A stretch of DNA of 64,000 bases. It comes from Leifsonia virtsii. GTDB taxonomy: Bacteria; Actinomycetota; Actinomycetes; Actinomycetales; Microbacteriaceae. The stretch covers positions 682,001 through 746,000 of the forward strand of contig NZ_JAROCB010000002.1 of NCBI RefSeq assembly GCF_030433675.1, written 5' to 3'. Under the pieces are notes generated by a model. It saw nothing but the letters and a program-made list of their open reading frames with translations. It had not been told where the DNA came from and did no database searches. The position numbers and the translations under genes were made by a program. Numbering within the stretch: position 1 is the first letter of the stretch; the number at the start of each line of letters is the position of its first letter. Below, in pieces: positions 1 to 16,024 of this stretch.

Positions 1-368
1 AGCCGCTTGGTCTCGGCGTTGACCCGGCCGCCCCAGGCCTCCGGGGCGTAGGCCGTCCAGCCGATGTGCGCCGACTCGTTCGCCAGGTCGAAGTCGCCGA
101 GCGTGGTCGTGCCGACGAGCCGGTCGCCGTCGCGCAGCACGACGGCGGTGACGTTGCTGCGGTCCCAGTCGAGGTAGCGGAGGATGAACTCGCGCCACTC
201 CTCGTAGGTGTCCCGGTACGCGGCAGGGCCGCCGCCCCATCCGCCCGCGAACACCTCGGGGTGCCCGATCGCGTCGAACAGGTCGGGGAGGTCGTCGAGC
301 GTGAGCGCGCGCAGCAGGACCGTCGAGCCCTCCAGCGTCGCGTGCGGGTCCGGGCGTGTCGCGGTCAT
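1..368 (-). CDS. GNAT N-acetyltransferase, RimJ/RimL type (C-terminus outside window)
   Basis: This reading frame starts at an ATG on the minus strand and stays open to the window edge, giving about 122 N-terminal residues. The protein begins MTATRPDPHATLEGSTVLLR and runs through a strand pair (VTAVVLRDGDRLVGTTTLG) to IGWTAYAPEAWGGRVNAETK. That last stretch matches the acetyl-CoA-binding region of RimJ/RimL-type GNAT enzymes, which acetylate N-termini or small amines. The family is clear; the substrate is not. The gene is divergent from the CGNR regulator gene, with about 110 bp between the starts. Confidence 0.82.
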   Translation of the reverse strand, partial: MTATRPDPHATLEGSTVLLRALTLDDLPDLFDAIGHPEVFAGGWGGGPAAYRDTYEEWREFILRYLDWDRSNVTAVVLRDGDRLVGTTTLGDFDLANESAHIGWTAYAPEAWGGRVNAETKR

Positions 369-457
369 CCGCCCAGTATGCCGTGCGCCGGGGCCGCGCG
401 CCGTCCGTCTCCGGTAGGGTTTTCCGGGCGCCTGGCGTCGTGTCGGAGGACGCTGCG

Positions 458-478
458 GTAACCGAATATATTGGTTAC
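458..478 (+). promoter_or_regulatory. Palindromic leaderless promoter/operator of the CGNR gene
   Basis: Perfect 6-bp arms GTAACC and GGTTAC enclose an AT-rich core. The core contains TATATT at 467-472, a good -10 hexamer. Six bases separate it from the ATG at 479, so the first transcribed base should be the A of the start codon (leaderless mRNA), in agreement with the lack of any Shine-Dalgarno sequence. A palindrome covering the -10 element suggests repression, possibly by the gene's own zinc-finger product; that last step is inference. Confidence 0.6.
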
Positions 479-1093
479 ATGGCGACCGAAGCGATCGTGA
501 CCAGGGGAACCGGCCAGTGGATGGAACCGGCCGACGGCCAACGTTGGTGGTTCGACTCCGGCTCGCTCGCGCTCGACTTCGCCTACACCGGCGGCCTCGA
601 CCACCCCGAGGTGGAGGAGTGGCAGACGGTCCGCGACCCCGCCACCCTCAACGCCTGGCTGACCGAGCGTTTCCCGGAGGTGGCGCCGACGGCGGGTGAG
701 CGCGAGCTGCGCGACGCCCGCACCCTCCGCTCCGCGATCGGCCGGCTGGCGCGCCAGGCGAGCCTCGGCCAGCAGTTGGAGCCGGACGACGTGGATGTGA
801 TCAACCTGTTCGCGGCGACGCCCGACATCCCGCCGGTGCTCGTCGGCGGCGGCCGTCAGGCGGGCCGGACCAACGCCCGCCCGCACCAGGCTCTCGGCTC
901 GATCGCGCGCGACGCCGTCCGTCTGTTCGGCCCCGACGTCGACGGCCGCATCCGCGAGTGCTCGGCGGACGACTGCGACCTCGTCTACCTCGACACCTCG
1001 CGCAGCGGCACGCGCCGCTGGTGCTCCATGCAGCGCTGCGGCAACCGCGCGAAGGTGCGCGCTCACCGGGCGAGGGCGGCGGCCACGCGCTGA
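479..1093 (+). CDS. CGNR zinc-finger (ABATE-domain) putative transcriptional regulator
   Basis: The protein has 204 residues. An N-terminal ABATE domain carries the typical DSGSLALDF (about residues 26-34), and a C-terminal treble-clef zinc finger has Cys161, Cys166, Cys182 and Cys187, the last inside the signature CGNR. Family members are putative stress-linked DNA-binding regulators, few of them characterised. An upstream in-frame ATG at 356 was rejected because it would place the promoter palindrome inside the coding region and overlap the divergent GNAT start. The ATG at 479 sits exactly one leaderless spacing after a -10 element. Autoregulation through the palindrome is an inference. Confidence 0.88.
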   Translation: MATEAIVTRGTGQWMEPADGQRWWFDSGSLALDFAYTGGLDHPEVEEWQTVRDPATLNAWLTERFPEVAPTAGERELRDARTLRSAIGRLARQASLGQQLEPDDVDVINLFAATPDIPPVLVGGGRQAGRTNARPHQALGSIARDAVRLFGPDVDGRIRECSADDCDLVYLDTSRSGTRRWCSMQRCGNRAKVRAHRARAAATR

Positions 1094-1140
1094 CTCCGCG
1101 TCCGTAGCTGGCCAGTGATCAGGCACGCCAGAATAGGGGT

Positions 1141-1902
1141 ATGCCGCGTTCCGTCGACCTCAACAGCGACCTGGGCGAGTCGTTCGGCGCCTGGACGATG
1201 GGCGACGACACCGCGCTGCTGCGGATCGTGTCGAGCGCGAACGTCGCCTGCGGCTTCCACGCGGGCGACGCGTCCACGATGCTCTCCACGTGCCGGGAGG
1301 CCGCGGCGAACGGCGTGACCGTCGGCGCGCACGTCTCCTACCGCGACCTGGCCGGCTTCGGGCGGCGCGCGATGGAGGTGCCCGCCGGCGAGCTGCGCGA
1401 CGAGGTGCTGTACCAGCTCTCCGCCCTCGCCGGGCTGGCCCGCGTGGCCGGTACCGCCGTCCGCTACGTCAAGCCGCACGGCGCCCTCTACAACCGGATC
1501 GTCGCCGACGAACGCCAGGCCCGGGCCGTGGTGGACGCAGTGGTCGCGTTCGACCCGCGCCTCGCGATGCTGGGCCTCGCCGGCTCCGCGGTGGAGCGTG
1601 CGGCGGAGGAGGCCGGGCTCCGCTTCGTGCGGGAGGCGTTCGTCGACCGCAGCTACCGCGCAGACGGCACGCTCGTGCCGCGCGGCGAGCCCGGTGCTCT
1701 GCTCACGGACGACGCCGCGATCGCCGAGCGCGCGGTCCGCATGGTCGCCGACGGAGTGGTGACCGCCGCCGACGGCAGCGACATCGCCGTGACCGTCGAT
1801 TCGCTCTGCGTCCACGGCGACACCCCCGGCGCCGTCGCCATGGCCGCGGCCGTGCGGGAGGCCCTGGCCGCGGCCGGCGTCGAGGTCGGGCCGTTCGCAT
1901 GA
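1141..1902 (+). CDS. pxpA: 5-oxoprolinase subunit A (LamB/YcsF family)
   Basis: The 253-residue product carries the LamB/YcsF signatures DLNSDLGE (6-13), [11 protein letters not shown] (33-43) and KPHGALYN (111-118). With PxpB and PxpC it forms the bacterial ATP-dependent 5-oxoprolinase, which opens pyroglutamate to glutamate and so clears a damage product of glutamine and of peptide N-termini. An AGGGG Shine-Dalgarno lies just before the ATG. The stop overlaps the pxpB start in ATGA, so the three subunits are translationally coupled in the standard A-B-C order. It is a cytoplasmic enzyme of normal length. Confidence 0.96.
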   Translation: MPRSVDLNSDLGESFGAWTMGDDTALLRIVSSANVACGFHAGDASTMLSTCREAAANGVTVGAHVSYRDLAGFGRRAMEVPAGELRDEVLYQLSALAGLARVAGTAVRYVKPHGALYNRIVADERQARAVVDAVVAFDPRLAMLGLAGSAVERAAEEAGLRFVREAFVDRSYRADGTLVPRGEPGALLTDDAAIAERAVRMVADGVVTAADGSDIAVTVDSLCVHGDTPGAVAMAAAVREALAAAGVEVGPFA

Positions 1903-2519
1903 CCGGCCGCCGCATCCTGCCGTACGGCGACCACGCCCTGCTCGTGGAGCTGGACGACCTGGACGCGGTGCTCGCCCTGTTCCGCGGCCTCGACGCCTCC
2001 CGTCCCGATGGCGTCGTCGAGCTCGTGCCCGCCGCGCGCACCATCGCGGTCGTCGTCGAGCCGCGCGTCCTGCCGCTGAGCGCCGCCGCCGGCTGGCTGG
2101 AGCGCACGGCGCCTCTGGCCGCGGCCGACGTCGAGGAGCGGCTGGTCGAGCTCGACGTCGTCTACGACGGGGCGGACCTGGACGACGTCGCCCGGCTTAC
2201 GGGCCTGTCGCCGGCGGAGGTCGTCGCCGCGCACACCGGCGCGACCTGGCGGGTCGCCTTCGGCGGCTTTGCCCCCGGCTTCGCGTATCTGGTGACCGAC
2301 GGCGACGCCCTCGCGGTGCCGCGCCGCGCGACGCCGCGCACCGCCGTGCCCGCCGGCTCCGTCGGGCTCGCCGGAGCCTTCAGCGGCGTCTACCCGCGCT
2401 CCAGCCCCGGCGGCTGGCAGCTGATCGGACGCACGGACGCCGTGCTGTGGGATGAGACCGCCGACCCGCCCGCGCTGCTGCGGCCGGGGACGGTCGTGCG
2501 CTTCCGGGAGGCCGGATGA
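1899..2519 (+). CDS. pxpB: 5-oxoprolinase subunit B (KipI/allophanate hydrolase subunit 1 family)
   Basis: The 206-residue protein shows the family motifs GFAPGFAYL (123-131), PAGSVGLAG (151-159) and [15 protein letters not shown] (165-179). These belong to the cyclophilin-like carboxyltransferase fold shared with B. subtilis KipI and allophanate hydrolase subunit 1. The start ATG overlaps the pxpA stop by four bases. In its A-B-C context it is a 5-oxoprolinase subunit, not a sporulation inhibitor. Confidence 0.95.
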   Translation: MTGRRILPYGDHALLVELDDLDAVLALFRGLDASRPDGVVELVPAARTIAVVVEPRVLPLSAAAGWLERTAPLAAADVEERLVELDVVYDGADLDDVARLTGLSPAEVVAAHTGATWRVAFGGFAPGFAYLVTDGDALAVPRRATPRTAVPAGSVGLAGAFSGVYPRSSPGGWQLIGRTDAVLWDETADPPALLRPGTVVRFREAG

Positions 2520-3418
2520 GCCTCCGCGTGCTGGCCACGGGTCCGCTCGCCCTGGTGCAGGACCTCGGGCGCCCCGGCCTCGCGGCGGTCGGCGTCGGCC
2601 GCTCCGGTGCGCTCGACCGCGGCGCCCTCCGGCTGGCGAACCGTCTTCTCGGCAACGACGAGGGCGACGCCGGCATCGAGGTGCTCCTCGGCGGCCTGGA
2701 GGTGCGGTTCGAGCGCGACGCCTGGTTCGCGGTGACGGGCGCGACCGGTCCGCTCCTGCTCGACGGCCGTCCGGTGGATGCCCACCTCGCCGTGCCCGCG
2801 CGCGCCGGCCAGCGGCTCCGCCTCGGGAGCGCGGCCTCCGGCACCCGCTGGTACCTCGCCGTGCGCGGCGGGGTCGCCGTCCCGCCGGTGCTCGGCTCGC
2901 GCTCCCGCGACACGCTCGCCGGCCTGGGGCCCGCTCCGCTGGCGGAGGGCGACCTGCTGCCGGTCGGCGAGCATCCCGGAACCGACCTCCCGCTGCTCGA
3001 CTTCGTGCCGGTCGCGGAGCCGGGGACGGGCGCGGTGGAGATCCGGGCGCATCGCGGCCCGCGCGCCGACTGGTTCACGCCCGCGGCGCTCGACGCCTTC
3101 TTCACGGTCGGCTGGCGCGCGGGGGCGGAGAGCGACCGCGTCGGCATCCGTCTCGACGCCGAGCGGACGCCCGCCCACGCCGTCGGGGTCGAGCCGCGGC
3201 ACGGTCCGCTGCTCGAGCGCGCCGTCACGGCCGAGCTGCCGAGTGAGCCCATGGTCGCGGGCGCGGTGCAGGTGTCGCCCGACGGGCGCCCGACGGTCCT
3301 GCTCGCCGACCACCCGGTGACCGGAGGCTACCCGGTGATCGCCGTCGTCGCCGACGCCTCGCTCGACGCCTTCGCGCAGCTGCGGCCGGGTCAGCCGGTG
3401 ACGTTCCGGCACGCCTGA
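2516..3418 (+). CDS. pxpC: 5-oxoprolinase subunit C (KipA/allophanate hydrolase subunit 2 family)
   Basis: The product has 300 residues, begins with the typical VQDLGRPGLAAVGV (14-27) and carries YLAVRGGVAVPPVLGSRSRD in the middle. It is the third subunit of ATP-dependent 5-oxoprolinase and pairs with PxpB. The ATG overlaps the pxpB stop in ATGA. The gene ends only 19 bp before the convergent spermidine-synthase-like gene, so the operon is complete with three genes and no transporter is linked to it here. Confidence 0.95.
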   Translation: MSLRVLATGPLALVQDLGRPGLAAVGVGRSGALDRGALRLANRLLGNDEGDAGIEVLLGGLEVRFERDAWFAVTGATGPLLLDGRPVDAHLAVPARAGQRLRLGSAASGTRWYLAVRGGVAVPPVLGSRSRDTLAGLGPAPLAEGDLLPVGEHPGTDLPLLDFVPVAEPGTGAVEIRAHRGPRADWFTPAALDAFFTVGWRAGAESDRVGIRLDAERTPAHAVGVEPRHGPLLERAVTAELPSEPMVAGAVQVSPDGRPTVLLADHPVTGGYPVIAVVADASLDAFAQLRPGQPVTFRHA

Positions 3419-3437
3419 CCCGGCCGCCGGCGGTCGG

Positions 3438-4334
3438 TCAGTCCCGCCGCGTGCCGGACTGGAAGATGCTCCGCGCCGGGGTGGGCGACGGGACGCTCGT
3501 CGCATCCGTCACGATCGGCGCGCCAGAGGCGAACGTGCGCAGCTCCTCGCCGGCGACGGCCTTCGCGGGGTGCGGACCGCTCGCCAGCAGCCGCGGCAGC
3601 CACTCCAGCGGGAGCGGCGAGTTCGACCCGACCAGCACGACGTTCCCGAAGCGGCGGCCCTTCAGCACCTGCGTCTCGGCCAGCGCCGCCACGTTCTCGA
3701 CCACCGCGCCCAGCGTCGACACCTGGCTGCGGGCGAACGACAGCGGGGGACCGTCCGCGACGTTCACGAGCACGATCCCGTCCGGCTTCAGCAGCGAGAC
3801 GGCCGAGCGGTAGAACTCGACGCTCGTCACGTGCGCGGGCGTACGCGAGCCGCTGAAGATGTCCACCACGAGCAGGTCGACCGAGCCGCCGAGCCCGGCG
3901 GGCAGCTTGCCGACCACCTCGCGGGCGTCGCCGTGCCGGATGCGGATCTGCGCGTAGCGGGGGAGCGGCAGGTTCTCGCGCACCAGGTCGACGAGCCGGC
4001 TCTCCAGCTCCACCACCTGCTGCCGCGACCCGGGCCGGGTGTACGCGATGTAGCGCGGGAGGGTCAGCGCCCCGGCGCCCAGGTGGACCGCGGTGATCGG
4101 CTCGCCCGGGTCGCCGATCACGTCGATGACATTGCCCATCCGCTGCACGTACTCGAAGAACAGCTGCGACGGGTCGTCGAGGTTCACGTGCGACTGCGGG
4201 GTGCCGTCCACCACCAGCTGGTACGCGCCCGGCACGAACCGGTCCGGCTCGATGGTCGCCTGGAAGCCGCTCTCGGACAGGACGACAGACGGGTTCTGCC
4301 CATGGCGGTCAGGCGGGAGCGGGTTCTGCGGCAC
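3438..4334 (-). CDS. Spermidine synthase-like class I methyltransferase-fold protein
   Basis: This 298-residue protein has a Rossmann core: motif I AVHLGAGALTLPRYIA (82-97), an acidic residue ending strand 2 in VVELE (107-111), and VDLLVVDIFSG for the central aspartate region. The layout fits SpeE-like aminopropyltransferases, but actinobacterial proteins of this subgroup lack much of the putrescine site and are usually annotated only as spermidine-synthase-like or fused-type methyltransferases. The true substrate is unknown. No polyamine genes are adjacent. No membrane segment or signal peptide is seen. Confidence 0.75.
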   Translation of the reverse strand: MPQNPLPPDRHGQNPSVVLSESGFQATIEPDRFVPGAYQLVVDGTPQSHVNLDDPSQLFFEYVQRMGNVIDVIGDPGEPITAVHLGAGALTLPRYIAYTRPGSRQQVVELESRLVDLVRENLPLPRYAQIRIRHGDAREVVGKLPAGLGGSVDLLVVDIFSGSRTPAHVTSVEFYRSAVSLLKPDGIVLVNVADGPPLSFARSQVSTLGAVVENVAALAETQVLKGRRFGNVVLVGSNSPLPLEWLPRLLASGPHPAKAVAGEELRTFASGAPIVTDATSVPSPTPARSIFQSGTRRD

Positions 4335-4437
4335 ACCGGCAGCCTAGTCGCGCCTCCACCTCGTCCGCCGTGGATCTCCACCCGGCCTCCACCCTGCGGT
4401 GGTGCCGCCGCGGGGCGCGCGCGGCGAGGCTGAGGAC

Positions 4438-4956
4438 ATGACCATTCAGACCATCGCCAACGCGCTCCTCATCCTCCTCGTCATCGGCTGGATCGGCGTG
4501 CGCCAGATGACCTGGCGTCCGGTCGCGCTCGCCAAGATGTGGCGCTCGCCGCTGATCTTCGCGGTCGTCGGCGTCATCCTTCTCGCGCAGCAGGTGAAGC
4601 CGGCCGCGATCACCCCGCTCGACCTCGCCATCGTCGCCGGTGAGCTCGTCCTCTCCCTCGGCGTCGGCGCGTGGATGGGCGCGATCGCCCACTTCCGTCG
4701 GCTCCCGCAGCCGATCGCGACCGGCAAGGACGGACGTGACATCGCGGTGTACGAGTCGCGCACCGGCGCCCTCGGGCTCGTGCTCTGGGTTGTCGTCGTC
4801 GCGGTCCGCGTCGGCCTCGACGTCCTGGCCGCGCAGGCCGGCTCGCACCTGGCCTCCGCGACCGGCATCATCCTGCTGGTCCTCGCCGCCAACCGGCTCT
4901 CCCGCACGGCGGTCTTCGCGGCCCGACTCGATCGGCACGCGGCGCTCGCCGCATGA
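4438..4956 (+). CDS. Multi-pass membrane protein, CcdC/DUF1453-like
   Basis: The 172-residue protein has about four hydrophobic segments: residues 5-21, 38-50, a pair around 60-80, and about 115-160. The start region ends in GIGVRQMTWRPVALAKMWRSP-like sequence typical of small CcdC/DUF1453 membrane proteins of unknown role. The ATG at 4438 was chosen over an upstream in-frame ATG at 4399 because GAGGC and GAGGA lie just before it and the membrane segment starts at once. It ends 7 bp before the histidine kinase gene and may be co-transcribed with it, which hints at a link to that signalling pair. Confidence 0.7.
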   Translation: MTIQTIANALLILLVIGWIGVRQMTWRPVALAKMWRSPLIFAVVGVILLAQQVKPAAITPLDLAIVAGELVLSLGVGAWMGAIAHFRRLPQPIATGKDGRDIAVYESRTGALGLVLWVVVVAVRVGLDVLAAQAGSHLASATGIILLVLAANRLSRTAVFAARLDRHAALAA

Positions 4957-4963
4957 TGGTGGG

Positions 4964-6106
4964 GTGAACCTCTCCGTCCGGCCGACCCCGCTCTCCCTCG
5001 CGCTGACCGCGGTCGGCGCCGTGGCCGTCGGCTACGGGCTCGTCACCTCCCACACCGCGCAGCGTCCGGTGTGGGCGCTGACGGTCGCGCTGGCGGTCAC
5101 GGCGCTGTGGGTCGTGCGCAGCGTGCTCGCCCGGGCCGGGCAGCGCGTCGCGGCCCTGGTCTGCGCCGTCGTCATGGTGGTGGCCGGCTCATTCGTCGCC
5201 GCCCCCACCAACGGCGTCGCCCTCGTCCCGGCAGCGGTCGGCATCGTCGCGCTGCTGGGCGACGTGACGTACTCGCTGTGGCTGGGCTTCGGGCTCTCCG
5301 CGGTCGGCCTCGCCCTGATCCCCGTCGGCGCGGTGCCGGCCGGGGCGAGCGTCCCGGCCGTGCTGGCCGAGATGGGCGGCCTGGTCCTCGCGGTCTTCGC
5401 CGGACTCAGCCGCCGCCAGTTCCGCCGGGCCGAGGAACAGGTGGCGCTCCTGCGCGAGCGGGACCTCGCCCTCCGCGAGGAGGAGTCGCGGGTGGCGATC
5501 GCCCGCGACCTGCACGACGTGCTCGCCCACAGCCTCGGTGGCCTCGTGATCCAGCTGGACGCGGTGGATGCCCTGCTCGAGTCGGGTGACGCGGCCGCCG
5601 CCCGCACCCGGGTGCTGGATGCGCGGGCGCTCGCCGCGGAGGGGCTCGCCGACGCCCGCCGCGCGGTGGCGGCGCTGCGTGAGCCGGCCGAGGGGTCGCG
5701 CACGCCGGTGGCGCCGTCCGACCTCGAGGCGGAGCTGCGGGAGCTGGTGGACGCCCACCGGGCGCTCGGCGGCGAGGCCGAGCTGTCCGTCCACGGGTCG
5801 CCCTCGGTGCTCGACTCCGCGCAGGCGACCGCTGTGCGGCGCGCGCTGCAGGAGGCACTGAGCAACGCCCGCAAACACGCGCCGGGCGCTGCGGTCGCCG
5901 CGCGCCTCGACTGGCAGACTGACCGGGTGCGGCTGACCGTCTCCAACCCGATCGTCTCCGGTGATTCCGCGTTGTCGTCCTCCGGCGGCGGGCACGGGCT
6001 CGACGGGATGCGCGAGCGCTTCGCCGCGCTCGCCGCGGGAGGGTCGGCGACCGCGTCGGCGGCCGACAGTCGCTTCACCGTCACGGCGGAGGCCGTGCTG
6101 CGATGA
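4964..6106 (+). CDS. Two-component sensor histidine kinase, NarL-partner (HisKA_3) type
   Basis: The protein has 380 residues from a GTG start. Five to six membrane spans fill about residues 1-145. A HisKA_3 dimerisation helix carries the phospho-acceptor His in RDLHDVLAHSL, followed by an HATPase_c domain with the N-box in EALSNARKHAPGA and the G-box GGGHGLDGMRERF near the C-terminus. There is no large extracellular sensor domain, so the signal is probably read within the membrane. The stop overlaps the response-regulator start in ATGA, which makes the cognate pair certain. The inducing signal is unknown. Confidence 0.93.
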   Translation: MNLSVRPTPLSLALTAVGAVAVGYGLVTSHTAQRPVWALTVALAVTALWVVRSVLARAGQRVAALVCAVVMVVAGSFVAAPTNGVALVPAAVGIVALLGDVTYSLWLGFGLSAVGLALIPVGAVPAGASVPAVLAEMGGLVLAVFAGLSRRQFRRAEEQVALLRERDLALREEESRVAIARDLHDVLAHSLGGLVIQLDAVDALLESGDAAAARTRVLDARALAAEGLADARRAVAALREPAEGSRTPVAPSDLEAELRELVDAHRALGGEAELSVHGSPSVLDSAQATAVRRALQEALSNARKHAPGAAVAARLDWQTDRVRLTVSNPIVSGDSALSSSGGGHGLDGMRERFAALAAGGSATASAADSRFTVTAEAVLR

Positions 6107-6762
6107 CCGGCGAGCGCCCCATCCGCGTCGCCGTCGCCGACGACCAGGCGATCGTCCGCGACGGCCTGGTCACGCTGCTCGGGCTGCTGCCCGACATGGA
6201 GGTCGTCGGGGAGGCGTCCGACGGCGAGGAGGCGGTGGCGCTCGCCGTCACCGAGAAGCCGGACGTGCTGCTGATGGACCTGCGCATGCCCGTACTCGAC
6301 GGAGCCGCCGCCACCGCCCGGGTCGCCGCCGAGGCGCCGGGGACGGCCGTGCTCGTGCTCACCACCTACGCCGACGACGCCTCCATCGTCGGAGCCCTGC
6401 GCGCCGGAGCCCGCGGGTACCTGACCAAGGACGCCGGACGGACGGAGCTCGCCGCTGCCGTGCGCGCGGTCGCGAGCGGCCAGTCCACCTTCGCGCCCGA
6501 GGTCGGCGCCCGCATCGTCGGATCGCTGACCGCGGCGGCCCCCGCCGGACCGGACGCCGCGGGCGCGCTCCTGACCCGTTTCCCGTCGCTGACCCGCCGC
6601 GAGGCCGAGGTGCTCGCCCTCGTCGCCGACGGCCTCAGCAACGCGGAGATCGCGGGCGCGCTGTTCGTCAGCGTCGCCACCGTGAAGACGCACATCAACG
6701 CGATCTTCGCCAAGCTCGCCGTGCGCGACCGCGCCCAGGCGATCACCCTCGTGCGCGCCTGA
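6103..6762 (+). CDS. Response regulator, NarL/FixJ (LuxR-HTH) family
   Basis: The 219-residue protein has an N-terminal receiver domain with acidic pocket DD at 13-14, phospho-acceptor Asp59 in LLMDLRMP, and the Lys of TKDAG. A C-terminal LuxR-type helix-turn-helix follows (LTRREAEVLALVADGLSNAEIA and VATVKTHINAIFAKL). It is translationally coupled to the kinase gene upstream. Its own targets are not visible; a palindromic repeat copy directly follows the gene and could act as its transcription end. Confidence 0.94.
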   Translation: MTGERPIRVAVADDQAIVRDGLVTLLGLLPDMEVVGEASDGEEAVALAVTEKPDVLLMDLRMPVLDGAAATARVAAEAPGTAVLVLTTYADDASIVGALRAGARGYLTKDAGRTELAAAVRAVASGQSTFAPEVGARIVGSLTAAAPAGPDAAGALLTRFPSLTRREAEVLALVADGLSNAEIAGALFVSVATVKTHINAIFAKLAVRDRAQAITLVRA

Positions 6763-6778
6763 CGCCGCGCGCGACGCC

Positions 6779-6848
6779 GCGACTGCGCCCCTCCGGAACG
6801 ATTGCGCCCCGTCGCGCGCCCGCACACGTTCCGTACGGGCGCAGTCGC
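6779..6848 (-). repeat. Palindromic intergenic repeat, copy A
   Basis: About 70 bp with perfect 12-bp outer arms GCGACTGCGCCC (6779-6790) and GGGCGCAGTCGC (6837-6848), and inner arms CGGAACG (6794-6800) and CGTTCCG (6827-6833). The asymmetric centre, read on the minus strand, matches the centre of the other three copies (30371, 45826 and 46941). It is therefore a true repeat family member in the opposite orientation. It lies between the response regulator and the epimerase gene. Confidence 0.75.
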
Positions 6849-6898
6849 TTCGCGCGGGGCGGTAGCGCAGGCGTCCCGGTCGGGGAAGGATGGACGGC

Positions 6899-7960
6899 GT
6901 GAGCGACCCGAGCACCCCTCCCGCCGACCTCGTCCTGGTGACCGGCGGCTCCGGCTTCGTCGGGGCGCACTGCGTCCTCGCACTGCTGCAGGCCGGCTAC
7001 CGTGTGCGCACGACGATCCGCACGCCCGCGCGGGCGGCCGACGTCCGCGCGCAGCTGACCGCGGGCGGCCTCGACGACCCCGGAGACCGGCTGGAGTTCG
7101 CCGTCGCCGACCTGACCCGCGACGACGGCTGGGCGGAGGCGGTCGACGGCGTCCGGTTCGTGCTCCACGTCGCCTCGCCGTTCCCCACGTCGCAGCCCAA
7201 GGACCCGGACGAGCTGATCGTCCCCGCGCGCGACGGCGCCCTGCGCGTGCTGCGCGCGGCGCGGGACGCGGGGGTGGAGCGCGTCGTGCTCACCTCGTCG
7301 TTCGCGGCGATCGGCTACGGTCACGCGCCGACCGACCGCGCGTTCACCGAGGAGGACTGGACCGAGCTCGACAGCGGCCGCGCGGTGAGCGCCTACGTCC
7401 AGTCGAAGACCATCGCCGAGCGCGAGGCGTGGGCTTTCGTCCACGACGAGGGCGGCGAGCTGCAGCTCGCGACGGTGAACCCGGTCGGCATCCTCGGCCC
7501 GGTGCTCGGGCCGGACGTCTCGAGCTCGGTCGAGCTGATCCGGATGGTGAAGGAGGGCCGTCTCCCGCGCCTGCCCGACGTGCACTTCGGCGTCGTGGAC
7601 GTGCGCGATGTCGCCGGCCTGCACCTGCTCGCCATGACCAGGCCCGAGGCGGTGGGTCAGCGCTTCCTCGCCATCGCGGGGGACGTGATGAGCGCGCAGG
7701 AGGTCGCCCTCCTCATCCGCGGTCACCTGGGCGAGGCCGCCGGGCGCCGGGTGAGCACGAAGCTGATGCCGGCCTGGATGCTCAAGGCCGTCGCCCCGTT
7801 CAGCCGCCGCGTCCGCGACTCGCTGCCCGACATCGGGACCGTGCGGCGCGCCTCCGCCGAGAAGGCCCGCACGATGCTCGGCTGGTCGCCGCGACCGCGC
7901 GAAGAGGCCGTCATCGCGACCGTCGACACGCTCCCGACCTACCGCTCGCACCGCTCCTGA
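6899..7960 (+). CDS. NAD(P)-dependent epimerase/dehydratase, dihydroflavonol-reductase-like (extended SDR)
   Basis: This is an extended short-chain dehydrogenase of about 353 residues. It has the glycine-rich cofactor loop TGGSGFVGAH near the N-terminus, LHVASPF, VLTSSFAAIGY with the catalytic Ser region, and the YxxxK pair in YVQSK. The pattern fits dihydroflavonol-4-reductase/aldehyde-reductase-like enzymes acting on small carbonyl substrates. The GTG at 6899 is preferred because GGAAGG lies nine bases upstream; an ATG at 6890 abuts that Shine-Dalgarno too closely but cannot be excluded. It is monocistronic. The physiological substrate is unknown. Confidence 0.85.
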   Translation: MSDPSTPPADLVLVTGGSGFVGAHCVLALLQAGYRVRTTIRTPARAADVRAQLTAGGLDDPGDRLEFAVADLTRDDGWAEAVDGVRFVLHVASPFPTSQPKDPDELIVPARDGALRVLRAARDAGVERVVLTSSFAAIGYGHAPTDRAFTEEDWTELDSGRAVSAYVQSKTIAEREAWAFVHDEGGELQLATVNPVGILGPVLGPDVSSSVELIRMVKEGRLPRLPDVHFGVVDVRDVAGLHLLAMTRPEAVGQRFLAIAGDVMSAQEVALLIRGHLGEAAGRRVSTKLMPAWMLKAVAPFSRRVRDSLPDIGTVRRASAEKARTMLGWSPRPREEAVIATVDTLPTYRSHRS

Positions 7961-8048
7961 AACCCCGGAATTCCAAGGGAGAACGGCGGGAATACCCGGG
8001 CCAGACGCGCGTTATACACGAGGACGCGTCTTCGGTCAAGAAAAAGAC

Positions 8049-8078
8049 TGGACACGGCGCGTCTATTTGACATATAGT
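8049..8078 (+). promoter_or_regulatory. Candidate rpoB promoter
   Basis: TGGACA (8049-8054) and TATAGT (8073-8078) are separated by 18 bp in the AT-richest part of the 299-bp gap before rpoB. Transcription would start near 8085 and leave a leader of about 175 nt. A nearby TTGACA at 8067 has no fitting -10 partner. The rest of the gap (7961-8259) shows only short weak inverted repeats, such as AGACGCG with CGCGTCT around 8004-8031. Confidence 0.5.
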
Positions 8079-8259
8079 TGTTCTTTGCGCTCCCAGTCAA
8101 ACTTCTGCCTTCATATTGCGGTCGGCTCTGACTTCTCCTCGCGCGCCTGGGCCCGTTCTCTCGGGTCAGATACGGCGGCGCGACCCGGCTGGGAGTACTC
8201 GTCCAGACAACTACACGACCGACAGTAACTGGCCCGACGGGGCCCCGGAGGTTATTTCC

Positions 8260-11757
<3,498 letters not shown>

Positions 11758-11806
11758 GCGGCAGCCAGACCAACTGACGAATCTTCAATAGGAGAGAGTG
11801 AACACA

Positions 11807-15682
<3,876 letters not shown>

Positions 15683-15697
15683 GGTCCCCGTACGACG

Positions 15698-15736
15698 GGC
15701 CCCCGGCGCATCGCGCCGGGGGCCTTCGTCGTTCCC
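15698..15736 (+). terminator. rpoBC terminator hairpin
   Basis: A perfect 12-bp GC stem (GGCCCCCGGCGC, loop ATC, GCGCCGGGGGCC) starts 16 bases after the rpoC stop. It is followed by TTCGTCGTT instead of a plain U-tract. The hairpin base plus tail, GGGGCCTTCGTCGTTCCCG, recurs exactly after rplQ. Confidence 0.85.
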
Positions 15737-15780
15737 GGGGCCTGCGATTCGGTGCGGCCGCGATCTGGGAGGATGGGAGC

Positions 15781-16005
15781 ATGTGGCGGCAGCTTCTGGA
15801 GTACACGGACACGCTCGGCCGGGCGATGGTCGGTTTCGCGGCCGTGCTGCTGGTCGTGGCCGTCGTCAGCTTCGTCGTCGGCATCGCCCAGGCGGCATCC
15901 GGGCACGGCGCCGTCACCCTGCCGTACTGGCTGACGACCATGGGTTCGGCGGTCGTCGCCGGCCTGCTGGTGTACCTGGCGAGCCGCCGCGGCAAGCTGC
16001 GCTGA
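15781..16005 (+). CDS. Small two-span membrane protein of unknown function
   Basis: The 74-residue protein has two hydrophobic segments (about residues 16-38 and 50-67) joined by a short GHGAVTLPYW loop and ends in a basic SRRGKLR tail, so both ends should face the cytoplasm. GGGAGGA lies at good distance before the ATG. It sits alone between the rpoC terminator and the pilus cluster. No known family was recognised. Confidence 0.6.
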   Translation: MWRQLLEYTDTLGRAMVGFAAVLLVVAVVSFVVGIAQAASGHGAVTLPYWLTTMGSAVVAGLLVYLASRRGKLR

Positions 16006-16024
16006 GAATCCCCGCACGGGCAGG

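Noticed and set aside
356-478. Upstream extension of the CGNR gene from an ATG at 356
   Set aside because: It would cover the promoter palindrome and overlap the divergent GNAT start, and the added residues are low-complexity and unlike the family.
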